From: Bacillus benzoevorans
GTDB taxonomy: Bacteria > Bacillota > Bacilli > Bacillales > Cytobacillaceae
Length of the DNA stretch: 64,000 nucleotides
Reading direction: 5' to 3'
NCBI RefSeq assembly: GCF_014207535.1
Contig: NZ_JACHGK010000016.1
Span: 1-64,000, forward strand
The notes beneath the pieces are model-generated. The model made no database searches, had not been told where the DNA came from, and was given only the letters and a program-made list of their open reading frames with translations. Every line of letters starts with the position of its first letter. Within the stretch, counting starts at the first letter, position 1. Both the position numbers and the translations under genes were made by a program. Below, piece after piece: positions 1-8,828 of the stretch.

Positions 1-75
1 AAAGTCCGCTCGACTTGCATGTATTAGGCACGCCGCCAGCGTTCGTCCTGAGCCAGGATCAAACTCTCCAAAAAA
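1..75 (-). rRNA. 16S rRNA gene, 5' end only (runs off the left edge)
   Basis: The reverse complement reads GGAGAGTTTGATCCTGGCTC and continues through the universally conserved start of bacterial 16S rRNA up to the first variable region (GTCGAGCGGAC). The 5' end is placed by analogy with B. subtilis, about six bases before GGAGAG. Only the first 75 bases or so are inside the window; the gene continues to the left, so it is cut by the window edge rather than truncated biologically. Confidence 0.97.
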
Positions 76-186
76 GTGTTTGATTTGCTCATGTTGTGTT
101 ACAAAAATAAAACTTACGTTGACGTTTCTGCTTTGTTTAGTTTTCAAAGAACAATTATCTGCTGAATTCTTATAGCGACAAAACGA
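76..186 (-). other. 16S rRNA precursor leader
   Basis: On the minus strand this stretch contains TTCTTTGAAAACTAAACAAA (about 135-155), a leader sequence typical of Bacillaceae rrn operons that takes part in pre-16S processing. It lies between promoter P2 and the mature 5' end of 16S. No ORF of note is present. Confidence 0.75.
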
Positions 187-215
187 ATTGTATCATTCCG
201 TTTCGGCGAAGTCAA
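187..215 (-). promoter_or_regulatory. rRNA operon promoter P2
   Basis: Minus strand: -35 TTGACT (fwd 210-215), a 17-base spacer, -10 TACAAT (fwd 187-192). It lies about 110 bases upstream of the mature 16S end and forms the downstream member of a tandem pair, as is usual for Bacillus rrn operons. Confidence 0.85.
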
Positions 216-263
216 CTGTTAAGAAGTAATTTCTTAAATCGTTTCGCATCAGCGACGTTTACT

Positions 264-292
264 AATATAACATCCAGATTCACAGAAGTCAA
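264..292 (-). promoter_or_regulatory. rRNA operon promoter P1
   Basis: Minus strand: -35 TTGACT (fwd 287-292), a 17-base spacer, -10 TATATT (fwd 264-269). It is the upstream promoter of the tandem pair; the region from 293 to about 480 is AT-rich without a recognisable gene. Confidence 0.8.
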
Positions 293-482
293 CTTCTTTT
301 TAAAAGTTTTTTCTGTATTAATCCCTATTCTCTATATTAAAGAAGAACTTCAAACTTAATTTCTAACTATCTTCTTAAAGGAAAAGGGAAATTAATAGTA
401 TCATCACACTTAATAGAAAGCAACTCTTTTTGACTTTTAATCCAAAACATTATCATAAAAGAGTGAAATAAAAAAAAGAACC

Positions 483-516
483 TGCCCTCCAAAATAAAAT
501 TATTTGAAAGGCAGGC
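483..516 (-). terminator. Rho-independent terminator
   Basis: Imperfect inverted repeat built on CCTGCC/GGCAGG. On the minus strand it is followed by a T-rich run (TTCTTTTTTTTATTTC). It lies just downstream of the transporter remnant at 534-665 and separates it from the rRNA promoters. Confidence 0.6.
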
Positions 517-533
517 ATGTAAAAATTTTTTAT

Positions 534-665
534 TTATTTTAATTCAACAGCATGGTGTCGCTCTTTTTCCTTCTTGCTTGCTAAAACGAAATAGGCAATA
601 CCTCCGGCGGCAATAAGTACAATTCCAGAACATTCAATTTCAATTATCGCAAAATATTTCAAGTA
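534..665 (-). pseudogene. Remnant: C-terminal end of a membrane transporter
   Basis: On the minus strand about 40 codons end in a stop at 534-536 and encode a hydrophobic segment (SGIVLIAAGGIAYFVLAS) followed by a charged tail (KKEKERHHAVELK). This is the look of the last transmembrane helix and cytosolic tail of a transporter such as an MFS protein. An in-frame TGA lies just upstream and there is no start codon with a ribosome binding site, while a terminator follows at 483-516. I read it as the 3' end of a decayed transporter gene; the transporter family is not identifiable from so little. Confidence 0.5.
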
Positions 666-786
666 AAATCATAAAAGATCCAATGGTGCAATGTACAGCA
701 AATTCCCAGGTCCTAATACTGTACTATTAGAAAAATTTTAATCATACTCATATACAGAAAAAACGGTAAAAAGGGGGTATAGTGAA

Positions 787-2202
787 TTGATAAAAGTTAA
801 AGTGAGTTTACAGCCCATTGTGCGAAATATCAATTTACCTACTGTTTTGAAAACAGCTGTACTTCCAGGTGACTCATTTGAAAAGTTATTTATTGCAACC
901 CAGGTTGGGGAGATTTTTTATGTAGGAAATAGAATGCTAGAGACTTTTTTAGACCTTCGTCCGCGCATCATAAAACTGGGCACTCCTCGTGGTGGATATG
1001 ATGAACGGGGGCTGCTAGGGCTAGCCTTTCATCCCGGATTTAATTATAATGGTCTGTTTTACCTTCATTATTCTGTAGCTGGAACACAAGGTCCAGGTGC
1101 CCTTCAAGGACCTTTTACACCCAACCCCTGTGACCCGGGAACCTTAGACCTAAAGTGGTTAGATAGAGAAAACAAATATGATCATATTGATACAGTTGAA
1201 GAATGGATTTTACAATCGAGCGGGCAGCCTCAAAAACGGCGGACATTACTAAATTTAAGAAGACCCTTTATGAATCATAATGGTGTCAATAGCTTAAACT
1301 TTTCACCTGAAACAGGAAAACTTGTATTAACAACAGGGGATGGCGGCTCTGGCTATGATCCTTTTAATTTAAGCCAGAATGATATGGAAATAGCCGGTAA
1401 AATCATTGAAATTGATGTAGATAAGGGTACATATATCCTTAATCCACCCGTAGTCACACGTTTTAATGAACTCCCTGTTCCAATTCAAGAATCGCTTACG
1501 GTCATTGCCAAAGGTGTTCGTAACATACCAGGTATTTCTTTTCAAAGATTTCAAAATCGCTACATTAAATATGTGGGAAATGTCGGACAGGGGCTGGTAG
1601 AGTCGATTTTTTCATTTGCGCATTATAAACCAATACCAGTTACTCAGCTTGTTCAAGCACACTTTATGAATTCCGATCCTAACCAAAAGGGCTTTATTAA
1701 CTTGGGCTGGCGGGGATGGGAAGGTGCTTTTCCTACATCGATACTAACAGGCTGCTCCGAAAACCCGAATTCGAATGAGAAAACAATTACCTATTACAAC
1801 GAGGCTGTGATCACTTCCGTTCAGCGGATTCAGCCTCTAATTAGTTATTTTCATAAAGATCCCCGCCCCGATAAATTTGAGGGCATTTCACTAACGGGCG
1901 TACAATCCTATATGGGAAATAGAATTCCCGCTTTAACGGGAAGTGTTGTGTTTAGCGACTTTGCTCGGAATGCAGGAGCCCAAACGCCGGTTAGAGGAGT
2001 TTTAGCCTATACCAGAGCGAGAACAGATGGTCAGCTAAATGATTTTAGTGTGATTGAAACCGATTATAATTTTGGGTCCCAATCGGCATATTATGTTAGC
2101 TTGGGTACGAATTTGGATCAAACTAGACTATTTTTAGGCGTTCATGGTTCGACAAATGTGACAGATTTCAACCAAGGCTCCGTTTTTGAAATTATTCCAT
2201 GA
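787..2202 (+). CDS. PQQ-dependent sugar dehydrogenase-like beta-propeller protein
   Basis: 471-residue protein of the glucose/sorbosone dehydrogenase superfamily. Recognisable pieces are the early blade motif GYDERGLLGLAFHPGF (about residues 76-91), HNGVNSLNFSPETGKL, a TTGDGG turn near residue 180 and GNVGQG/GWRGWEG repeats. There is no signal peptide or lipobox, so it may be cytosolic; family members are usually exported and bind PQQ or just calcium. The start is TTG at 787, preceded by AAAAAGGGGG. The gene stands alone, with a hairpin terminator at 2298-2340. The oxidised substrate cannot be told from sequence, and some members of this fold have no proven dehydrogenase activity. Confidence 0.75.
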   Translation: MIKVKVSLQPIVRNINLPTVLKTAVLPGDSFEKLFIATQVGEIFYVGNRMLETFLDLRPRIIKLGTPRGGYDERGLLGLAFHPGFNYNGLFYLHYSVAGTQGPGALQGPFTPNPCDPGTLDLKWLDRENKYDHIDTVEEWILQSSGQPQKRRTLLNLRRPFMNHNGVNSLNFSPETGKLVLTTGDGGSGYDPFNLSQNDMEIAGKIIEIDVDKGTYILNPPVVTRFNELPVPIQESLTVIAKGVRNIPGISFQRFQNRYIKYVGNVGQGLVESIFSFAHYKPIPVTQLVQAHFMNSDPNQKGFINLGWRGWEGAFPTSILTGCSENPNSNEKTITYYNEAVITSVQRIQPLISYFHKDPRPDKFEGISLTGVQSYMGNRIPALTGSVVFSDFARNAGAQTPVRGVLAYTRARTDGQLNDFSVIETDYNFGSQSAYYVSLGTNLDQTRLFLGVHGSTNVTDFNQGSVFEIIP

Positions 2203-2297
2203 GCGGTAATCTTACTTGAAATAACCTGCCAAAGGTGGAAAAAAGGCGAAGTGAAAACTTTTCATGGCTAAATCGTGCAAGGGGGCTAACTCTTTAC

Positions 2298-2340
2298 TAA
2301 GGGGGGCATTTGCAGCCTCACCATTGTACCCCCTTATTTA
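2298..2340 (+). terminator. Terminator of the 787-2202 gene
   Basis: Inverted repeat TAAGGGGG / CCCCCTTA followed on the plus strand by TTTATTC. The right arm overlaps the stop codon of the convergent minus-strand gene ending at 2334. Confidence 0.55.
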
Positions 2341-2924
2341 TTCACGATGTTAAGTATCCGTTCTTTCATTTCGATACTATTTTTATAGCTATTCTTCATA
2401 ATGCCCTGTACACTTTCTTTATAATTTTCATCATGCAGTAAGTGCAGGTTTACTTCCACACCAAGCTTTGCAGAAGCCAGGGCCGCTTCAGCCATGTGCG
2501 TACTCCCGATTAATTCGGCAACTACCTTTTTATTACAGACAGGGATCAATTGTTCTATTTCCCTTAAAATGAATTCACAGTTTTTCACTAAGGAAACCAG
2601 TGTATCTGTAGCATTTCTTATTGCACACTCATATTTTTCAGGATTCTCTTTTCTGGACTTTGCTGCTCGAACTACCTCTGCCAGTACCTCCATATCTTCA
2701 GTTGCAAGCGCTAGGCAATGCTGGCGAATTACTTCTATTTCATTTAAAGCTAAAGGTATATTTCCCCCACCGTTTTTCATCGTTACTTTACAAGACATTT
2801 CCAGCAATGCCGCTGCCATAGCTGCTATGGTTGCAGCGGCACTACCACTAGCCGGCCCCGGAAAGCTAGGATCTGCTAATTTTTCAAGATACTCATGAAC
2901 CAGCAAATAATCAATACGTTCCAT
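2334..2924 (-). CDS. Cyclodeaminase/cyclohydrolase family protein (FchA/FTCD C-terminal-like)
   Basis: 196-residue helical protein matching the formiminotransferase-cyclodeaminase C-terminal family. The signature is LEKLADPSFPGPASGSAAA near the N-terminus followed by repeated alanine-rich helices. Family members convert 5-formimino-tetrahydrofolate to methenyl-tetrahydrofolate, or hydrolyse methenyl-THF; the free-standing FchA form is about this length. I start it at ATG 2924 because AAGGAGGC sits seven bases upstream; the longer reading frame adds 15 residues without a good ribosome binding site. It lies 57 bases downstream of the Dus gene on the same strand and may be cotranscribed. The exact folate reaction is inferred from the family only. 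Confidence 0.8.
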   Translation of the reverse strand: MERIDYLLVHEYLEKLADPSFPGPASGSAAATIAAMAAALLEMSCKVTMKNGGGNIPLALNEIEVIRQHCLALATEDMEVLAEVVRAAKSRKENPEKYECAIRNATDTLVSLVKNCEFILREIEQLIPVCNKKVVAELIGSTHMAEAALASAKLGVEVNLHLLHDENYKESVQGIMKNSYKNSIEMKERILNIVNK

Positions 2925-2981
2925 AAAAAAAGCCTCCTTCAAGTGGGACATGGGGATATAAAGAACCACGTCCCATCAACA

Positions 2982-3959
2982 TTATTTTCCAAAGCTTTCA
3001 AGCAATGCACGTACTTCATCTGTTGATTTCGTATTCATCAATTGATTTCTTAGTTCAGCAGCTCCAGGGAATCCTTTGACATAAATTTTGAAAAAGCGAT
3101 GAAGCCCTGTGATAGAGCGTGGCAGAACTTCCGCATACCGATCTTGAAGATCCAGCTGCAGTCTTAAGAGATCAAGTAATTCCTTACTGCTATGCTCTTT
3201 TGGCTCTTTTTCAAAAGCAAAAGGATTTTTAAAAATACCCCGCCCGATCATAACGCCATCAATACCATATTGTTCAGCAAGCTGCAGTCCCGTTTGACGG
3301 TCTGGAATGTCTCCATTGATGGTTAGCAGCGTATTGGGTGCGATACGGTCACGTAATTTTTTAATTTCCGGAATGAGCTCCCAATGCGCATCTACTTGGC
3401 TCATTTCCTTTCTTGTACGTAAATGAATAGAAAGGTTCGCAATATCCTGTTTGAAAATATGCGTTAGCCACTCCTCCCACTCCGTTACATCTTTATAGCC
3501 AAGTCGTGTTTTCACACTGACAGGCAGTCCGCTAATCTTTGCCGCTTGAATAAGTTCTGCCGCAACGTCTGGACGCAGAATAAGACCGCTGCCTTTCCCT
3601 CTCGATGCCACATTCGGTACAGGGCAGCCCATATTAAGATCAATGCCTTTAAATCCCAGATCTGCCAAGCCAATACTCATTTGGCGGAAATATTCGGGAT
3701 TATCTCCCCAAATATGTGCCACCATTGGCTGTTCATCTTCTGTAAAAATCAAACGGCCACGCACACTTTTTATGCCCTCTGGATGACAATAGCTATCCGA
3801 GTTGGTAAACTCTGTGAAAAATACATCCGGTCGGCCGGCTTCACTTACTACGTGACGAAAAACAACATCTGTCACATCTTCCATTGGTGCAAGTACAAAA
3901 AATGGCCGAGGCAAATCACGCCAAAAATTATCTATCATTTCAAACTCAAATCCTCTCAC
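2982..3959 (-). CDS. tRNA-dihydrouridine synthase family protein
   Basis: 325-residue FMN-dependent TIM-barrel enzyme reducing a uridine in tRNA to dihydrouridine with NADPH. The N-terminus has the Dus signature PFFVLAPMEDVTDVVFRHV. DLNMGCPVPNVA carries the catalytic cysteine, SVKTRLGY and LSIHLRTR belong to the RNA- and FMN-binding strands, and GVMIGRGIFKNPF is the phosphate-binding loop near residue 245. The sequence looks closer to DusC-type members than to the universally conserved Bacillus Dus proteins, so it may be an extra paralogue. GTG at 3959 is taken as start because GAAGGTG lies seven bases upstream; ATG at 3938 is possible. Confidence 0.9.
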   Translation of the reverse strand: MRGFEFEMIDNFWRDLPRPFFVLAPMEDVTDVVFRHVVSEAGRPDVFFTEFTNSDSYCHPEGIKSVRGRLIFTEDEQPMVAHIWGDNPEYFRQMSIGLADLGFKGIDLNMGCPVPNVASRGKGSGLILRPDVAAELIQAAKISGLPVSVKTRLGYKDVTEWEEWLTHIFKQDIANLSIHLRTRKEMSQVDAHWELIPEIKKLRDRIAPNTLLTINGDIPDRQTGLQLAEQYGIDGVMIGRGIFKNPFAFEKEPKEHSSKELLDLLRLQLDLQDRYAEVLPRSITGLHRFFKIYVKGFPGAAELRNQLMNTKSTDEVRALLESFGK

Positions 3960-4092
3960 TTTGGTACACCTTCAAACTCTCGGTAAAAAAATTATAAAGC
4001 CAAATGTTCCACTTCTTTTACACTTATATCATGCTTAATGACCTATTATCAATCACAAGTACATTTGGACATTAATAATTTATGTAAAAATA

Positions 4093-6384
4093 TCACCATA
4101 TGACCCGTCCGGAATGTTTTCTTACTCCATCTATTAACCATTTCGCTGTCAATGTCTCTGCATGTAACATCGCTTCCGGTGTGCCTTCAAATATCATTTG
4201 TCCGCCTTGTTTTCCTCCTCCCGGACCCAATTCTATGATCCAGTCGCTCGCAGCGATAAAGTCTAGATTGTGTTCGATTATGATGACAGAATTACCTCTG
4301 TTTACGAGATTTTGAAATACGTCTAAGAGTTTCCCGTTATCTTCTGTATGCAGACCTAAGGATGGCTCGTCTAATAAATAGATTTGTCCTTCTCTTTGTA
4401 AGTGGCTGGCAAGTTTTAGACGTTGGATTTCTCCCCCGCTCAGAGAACTTGTTGTCTGTCCTAAGGTCAGATAGCCTAATCCTACATCTTTTAGCGTATT
4501 CACTCTTTTTATGATCTTTGGAATTGTAAAATAGTGAATCGCTTGGTCTATTGTTAAAGCTAAAATCTCTACTATATTTTTATCTTGGTAGCGATAACTA
4601 AGTGCTTCTTCTGAAAATCTTGTCCCGCAACACGCCTCACAAAGAACGGTCACTGGATCGGCAAATGCTACATCCGGCATTATGACCCCTTTTCCTTTAC
4701 AGACAGGACATGCTCCCCGCGAGTTAAAGCTGAACAAACCTGCTGGTTGTCCAGTTTCTTTTGAAAATATGGAGCGAATATCATCCATGATTCCCATATA
4801 TGTAGCCAGGGTCGAACGGTTGGATATTCCGATGCCGCCTTGTCCTACCATGATCGATTCTGGATACTTTTTCGCGAATGCCTCCAATGTTAAAGAGCTT
4901 TTTCCTGAACCTGATACGCCGCATATAGAGACTAAGACATTTTTAGGAATATCTACGCTTATATTTTTCAAATTATTGTTGCTTGCTTTGTTTATTGTAA
5001 AAGAACTTTTTATTTCTCTCGGATGTTTATTTATTTTCAACTTGTGATTTAAGGCTGTTGCGGTGGGGGAATTTTTTAGTCCTTCTAATTTCCCCTGATA
5101 AACAACTTCTCCTCCGTTTACACCTGCTCCAGGTCCCATTTCGATGATTTCATCCGCCACTTTTATGACAGATAGATTATGTTCAATTACAATGACCGTA
5201 TTATGCTGCTCTTTTAGCCTTTTTAGCATCCCGATTAACAAATCCACTTCTTCTGGATGAAGTCCTGCACTTGGTTCATCGAAAATGTATGTGATATTGT
5301 TTAAGCTGCTCCCTAAATGGCGGGCAATTTTTACCCTTTGGGCTTCACCGCTGGACAGGGTGCCCATTTTTCTCGATAGGCTCAAATATCCCAGTCCCAT
5401 ATCAATTAGTTGTTTTATAGGCGGGATTGCTTGTTGGGCTATAGATTCTCCCATAGGCTCTTTGATGTCCTCTAGTTCTACTAGTATTTCCGGAAGCTCT
5501 AATTGATCGTACTCCGCAATATTTAAACCATTTATCCTGCATTCTAAAACCTTTGGATTTAAGCCTGAACCTTGGCATGTTGGGCATAGTGAATGTGTTG
5601 ATACGGTTAAGACGTCATCTTGGGATACTTCTTTTAGCTTTGAGATATCTCTATTGATATAAAGGCGTGTAAATCGAGGCAATAACCCATCCCACTCATG
5701 AGGTTGAGGTCCGTTTTTTGTATGAAACGGGGCAAATACTTTTTCACCCTCTGGAGGACCATATATTAGTAGATTGCGTTTTTCTTCGGGGTAGTCCTTT
5801 ATCGGCAAATCTGGATCGAATAACCCACCGGTTATCATCCATCTTCCTTGCCAGCCTGAGGGCGATAATGGCTTAAATTTTACGGCATATTCCCGAAGTG
5901 ACTTGTCAAAATCGATCATCTTATTTAAGTCTGGCGCAATGACTTCCCCATATCCGCCACATTCCGGACATCTGCCAAAGGAACTTTGACTCGAAAAATC
6001 AGTAGCAGAACCAATTGATGGATTTCCGATTCTCGAGAACAAAAGCCGAATTAATGGATGTATATCCATATAGGTTCCTACTGTTGAACGGGAATTTCCT
6101 CCTATAGCTCTTTGCTCTACTACAACAACTGGGCTTAAGTTTTGCATCAGATCGGCGTGAGGTCTTTCGTACCTTGGCATTTGATTTCTGACATAGAGAG
6201 GATAGTTCAAAGTCATTTGTCTTCTGCTTTCTGCTGCCAATGTATCAAAAACAACTGAGCTCTTTCCTGAACCTGAAAGACCAGTAAATACGATGATTTT
6301 TTCCTTTGGTATATTTAAATCTACATTTTTTAAATTATTTTCTTTTAGCCCTCTTAAAATAATTTCATCCTTTATTTGCGACAT
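4093..6384 (-). CDS. Short UvrA-like ABC ATPase (UvrA2/drug-resistance type)
   Basis: 763 residues with two ABC ATPase modules: Walker A GLSGSGKSS near residue 36 and GVSGSGKSS in the second half, signature motifs LSSGEAQR and LSGGEIQR, Walker B FDEPSAGL and LDEPSLGL. Zinc motifs CPECGGYG and CPVCKGKG/CEACCG are present. True UvrA has about 950 residues; this shorter class lacks the UvrB-binding insertion and is linked in Streptomyces and Deinococcus to drug or DNA-damage tolerance rather than standard excision repair. Start ATG 6384 has AGAAAGGATGG just upstream; the frame stays open to 6417. A hairpin precedes the gene (6447-6483). A role in tolerance of DNA-binding drugs is inference. Confidence 0.88.
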   Translation of the reverse strand: MSQIKDEIILRGLKENNLKNVDLNIPKEKIIVFTGLSGSGKSSVVFDTLAAESRRQMTLNYPLYVRNQMPRYERPHADLMQNLSPVVVVEQRAIGGNSRSTVGTYMDIHPLIRLLFSRIGNPSIGSATDFSSQSSFGRCPECGGYGEVIAPDLNKMIDFDKSLREYAVKFKPLSPSGWQGRWMITGGLFDPDLPIKDYPEEKRNLLIYGPPEGEKVFAPFHTKNGPQPHEWDGLLPRFTRLYINRDISKLKEVSQDDVLTVSTHSLCPTCQGSGLNPKVLECRINGLNIAEYDQLELPEILVELEDIKEPMGESIAQQAIPPIKQLIDMGLGYLSLSRKMGTLSSGEAQRVKIARHLGSSLNNITYIFDEPSAGLHPEEVDLLIGMLKRLKEQHNTVIVIEHNLSVIKVADEIIEMGPGAGVNGGEVVYQGKLEGLKNSPTATALNHKLKINKHPREIKSSFTINKASNNNLKNISVDIPKNVLVSICGVSGSGKSSLTLEAFAKKYPESIMVGQGGIGISNRSTLATYMGIMDDIRSIFSKETGQPAGLFSFNSRGACPVCKGKGVIMPDVAFADPVTVLCEACCGTRFSEEALSYRYQDKNIVEILALTIDQAIHYFTIPKIIKRVNTLKDVGLGYLTLGQTTSSLSGGEIQRLKLASHLQREGQIYLLDEPSLGLHTEDNGKLLDVFQNLVNRGNSVIIIEHNLDFIAASDWIIELGPGGGKQGGQMIFEGTPEAMLHAETLTAKWLIDGVRKHSGRVIW

Positions 6385-6446
6385 TTTACCATCCTTTCTG
6401 ATTTTATCTACTAACAAAGTACCTTTAGAACATTAGACGCCAACAA

Positions 6447-6483
6447 TTAGTTGTAGATTGCGAACTTCTTGCTAACTACAAGT
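6447..6483 (-). promoter_or_regulatory. Leader hairpin upstream of the UvrA-like gene
   Basis: Imperfect inverted repeat with arms around TTGTAG/CTACAA and inner TTGC-AA pairing, 60 to 100 bases before the start codon. It has no U-tract. It could be part of an attenuator or simply an operator; nothing else supports either reading. Confidence 0.3.
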
Positions 6484-6535
6484 CTAGCCAGCCGTGACAA
6501 GGAGAATACCCTTAAATATGAAAATAAAAATAAGT

Positions 6536-6569
6536 AAAAACAGTGAGCTTTTGCCATACTCACTGTTTT
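6536..6569 (-). terminator. Terminator between ene-reductase and UvrA-like genes
   Basis: Near-perfect hairpin AAAACAGTGAG / CTCACTGTTTT. On the minus strand it is followed by a T-rich tail (TTTTTACTTATTTTTA). It ends the transcript of 6605-8575, so the UvrA-like gene must have its own promoter. Confidence 0.8.
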
Positions 6570-6604
6570 CATTTTTATTATAAAGATTGCCTGGCTAAAT
6601 ACTT

Positions 6605-8575
6605 TTACTCACCAGTATTTGTAACAATGGATTCAAGGACATATGCCTTTTCAAAGCCATCTCGGGTAGCCTCACCAAGAGATCCATAGCCTAAAGCATC
6701 TCCCAGCACAAACACATTATCCATCTCATTCTTTAATGCTTTCTCTAATGGGTTATACGCCACGATCCCCATTGCAACAATCACATTCTTTGATTCAATT
6801 TCAGCTTGTTTACCGGTTGCCGGATCCTCCACAACAACACTCTCCGGAAGGATTTTAACTAATTGGTGAGTCGTAATAACATCCACATTTAATCGTTTCA
6901 GCTTATGATGAAGGCGTAATCTCGTATCCTGACCGATTCTTCTACTTGCCTTAGTAAGAATCTCCAGATATGTGACTTGATTGCCGGCTTCAGCAAGGCG
7001 GCGGGCGATTCCATGACAGCTCAAACCACTGCCGATGACGGTAATTTTTTGATTCGTAAATCCTCTAACCTGTAATTTAATATCTTCATAGGTGTACACG
7101 TGACCCAAATCAATGCCTTCAACGTGTGGGAGACATGGTACTCCGCCTGTTGCCAGCAGCACAGCATATGGATTGAGAGCCAGGATGTCCTGAACCGTCG
7201 CTTCCGTATTTAAACGTACGTCCACATTTAACCGATTCATTTCATTGCGGATATAATCAAGATGCCAGGCCATTTTCTTCTTATAAGTCGGCTCATCGAC
7301 AAGGTTCAATTGACCGCCGAGCTTATTATCCTTTTCAAAAAGCGTTACATTATATCCTTTTAATTTCAGAACCCGGGCTGCCTCGATTCCGCCCGGACCA
7401 CCGCCAACCACCACAACCTGACGGCTTTCGGCAGCAGGAATACACTTCAGTTCCTGGAACTCGAGTTCCCGTCCCGCTCCTGCATTGAGGGAGCAGCGGA
7501 CATGCAAGTTACGATTAACAGAGTGAATACAATGGAGGCAATTGATACATTTTCTGATTTCAGCTTCGCGTCCTTCCTTGGTTTTCTTCGCCCACTCAGG
7601 ATCAGCAATCAGTCCCCTGCCGATAGCCACAAAGTCTGCTTTGCCTTCTGCAAGGATGTTTTCAACAAATTGCGGTTCACGAATGGACCCGACTGTGATA
7701 ACAGGAATATTGACGACTTTTTTAATCTCCTCTGCCAAGTAGACTCTCCAGCCTTGTTCAAATAATGGGGATTCGATAAGTGTATCAGAAGAGTCATAAG
7801 TTCCGCAGCTGACATGCAGCCCGTCTATCCCCAGATTTTCCAGGTATTGAGCAATTTCTTTCCCCAGGTTTAAATCGATGCCCCCTTCGACAAATTCATC
7901 CACACTGAGGCGAACTGTAACAGGAAAATCCTCACCGCATTTTCCCCGGATACCCAGAATGATTTCCTCAAGGAATCTCATCCGATTTTCAAAGCTTCCT
8001 CCATATTCATCCGTCCTTAGGTTAGCCTCAGGGCTCAGGAACTGATTAATTAAATAGCCGTGAGCACCATGAACTTCGACACCGTCAAACCCGGACTGCT
8101 TCACTCTTACGGCAGCCTGAACAAATTTATTTACTAAAACTTTTACTTCTGCTGTCGTTAATTCCCGTGGCACTTCACCGACTGCCGCACTTGGAACACT
8201 GCTCGGAGCAACAATCTGTTTCCCATTGATCAGAGTGGAGTTGGACTGCCTGCCTGCATGATGGATTTGGATAAAAATCTTTGCTCCATACTTATGTACT
8301 GCATTCGCCAAACGGAACATCCCGGGGACACAGCGGTCATCGTCCAACCTTACTTGCCGGACAAAGCCTTTCCCGTATTCATAATCAATACAGGTAAATT
8401 CCACAATAATTAACCCGGTTCCTCCCTTTGCCCTTTCTTCATAATAAGCAATGAGCTGGTCCGTTACTTCACCTTCAAAGCCAGCTAGATTGGTTCCCAT
8501 GGGGGGCATGACAATTCTGTTTTTTAATGTTAGGCTGCCTATTTTGCCTTCTTTGAATATGTTTTGATAATACAT
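6605..8575 (-). CDS. FMN/FAD/4Fe-4S NADH:flavin oxidoreductase (2,4-dienoyl-CoA reductase / 2-enoate reductase family)
   Basis: 656 residues in two parts. Residues 1-335 form an Old Yellow Enzyme TIM barrel (LKNRIVMPPMGTN; IHHAGRQ at 104-110; VEVHGAHGYLINQFLSP at 167-182; YGGSFENRMRF). Cysteines 343, 346, 349 and 361 can hold a 4Fe-4S cluster, though the spacing C-x2-C-x2-C-x11-C is tighter than the usual C-x2-C-x3-C. A Rossmann FAD site (VVVVGGGPGG, about 388-397) and a second dinucleotide site (ITVIGSGLSCHG) follow. Family members reduce enoates or dienoyl-CoAs with NAD(P)H through an internal electron chain. The gene is monocistronic, with a ribosome binding site GTGAGG upstream. Substrate unknown. 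Confidence 0.88.
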   Translation of the reverse strand: MYYQNIFKEGKIGSLTLKNRIVMPPMGTNLAGFEGEVTDQLIAYYEERAKGGTGLIIVEFTCIDYEYGKGFVRQVRLDDDRCVPGMFRLANAVHKYGAKIFIQIHHAGRQSNSTLINGKQIVAPSSVPSAAVGEVPRELTTAEVKVLVNKFVQAAVRVKQSGFDGVEVHGAHGYLINQFLSPEANLRTDEYGGSFENRMRFLEEIILGIRGKCGEDFPVTVRLSVDEFVEGGIDLNLGKEIAQYLENLGIDGLHVSCGTYDSSDTLIESPLFEQGWRVYLAEEIKKVVNIPVITVGSIREPQFVENILAEGKADFVAIGRGLIADPEWAKKTKEGREAEIRKCINCLHCIHSVNRNLHVRCSLNAGAGRELEFQELKCIPAAESRQVVVVGGGPGGIEAARVLKLKGYNVTLFEKDNKLGGQLNLVDEPTYKKKMAWHLDYIRNEMNRLNVDVRLNTEATVQDILALNPYAVLLATGGVPCLPHVEGIDLGHVYTYEDIKLQVRGFTNQKITVIGSGLSCHGIARRLAEAGNQVTYLEILTKASRRIGQDTRLRLHHKLKRLNVDVITTHQLVKILPESVVVEDPATGKQAEIESKNVIVAMGIVAYNPLEKALKNEMDNVFVLGDALGYGSLGEATRDGFEKAYVLESIVTNTGE

Positions 8576-8717
8576 GTTAAAGCCTCACTTTATTCATTTT
8601 TGTGAATAAGTTCACATATAAACTTTAGATAATCTATCCCATATTAATTTTAAAGGAACTGACCAGAATTTTCGCATTTTCATTTGATGAATTAATGACA
8701 ATAATGTGTAAAACTCA

Positions 8718-8752
8718 AGAAAAAAAGGCAACACCCAAAGGGTAGTTACCTT
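8718..8752 (-). terminator. Terminator of the glnB-amt operon
   Basis: Minus strand hairpin AAGGTAACTACCC / GGGTGTTGCCTT with a run of eight T residues, 77 bases after the amt stop codon. Confidence 0.85.
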
Positions 8753-8828
8753 CACTGTTCAGCATACTTTAACTTTGAATACGATAGAAAAATTCATTAA
8801 AAGATACTATTCAACCTTTTTTAAAAAC

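Noticed and set aside
2494..2898. Plus-strand 134-codon frame
   Set aside because: It is antisense to the cyclodeaminase-like gene and has no family features.
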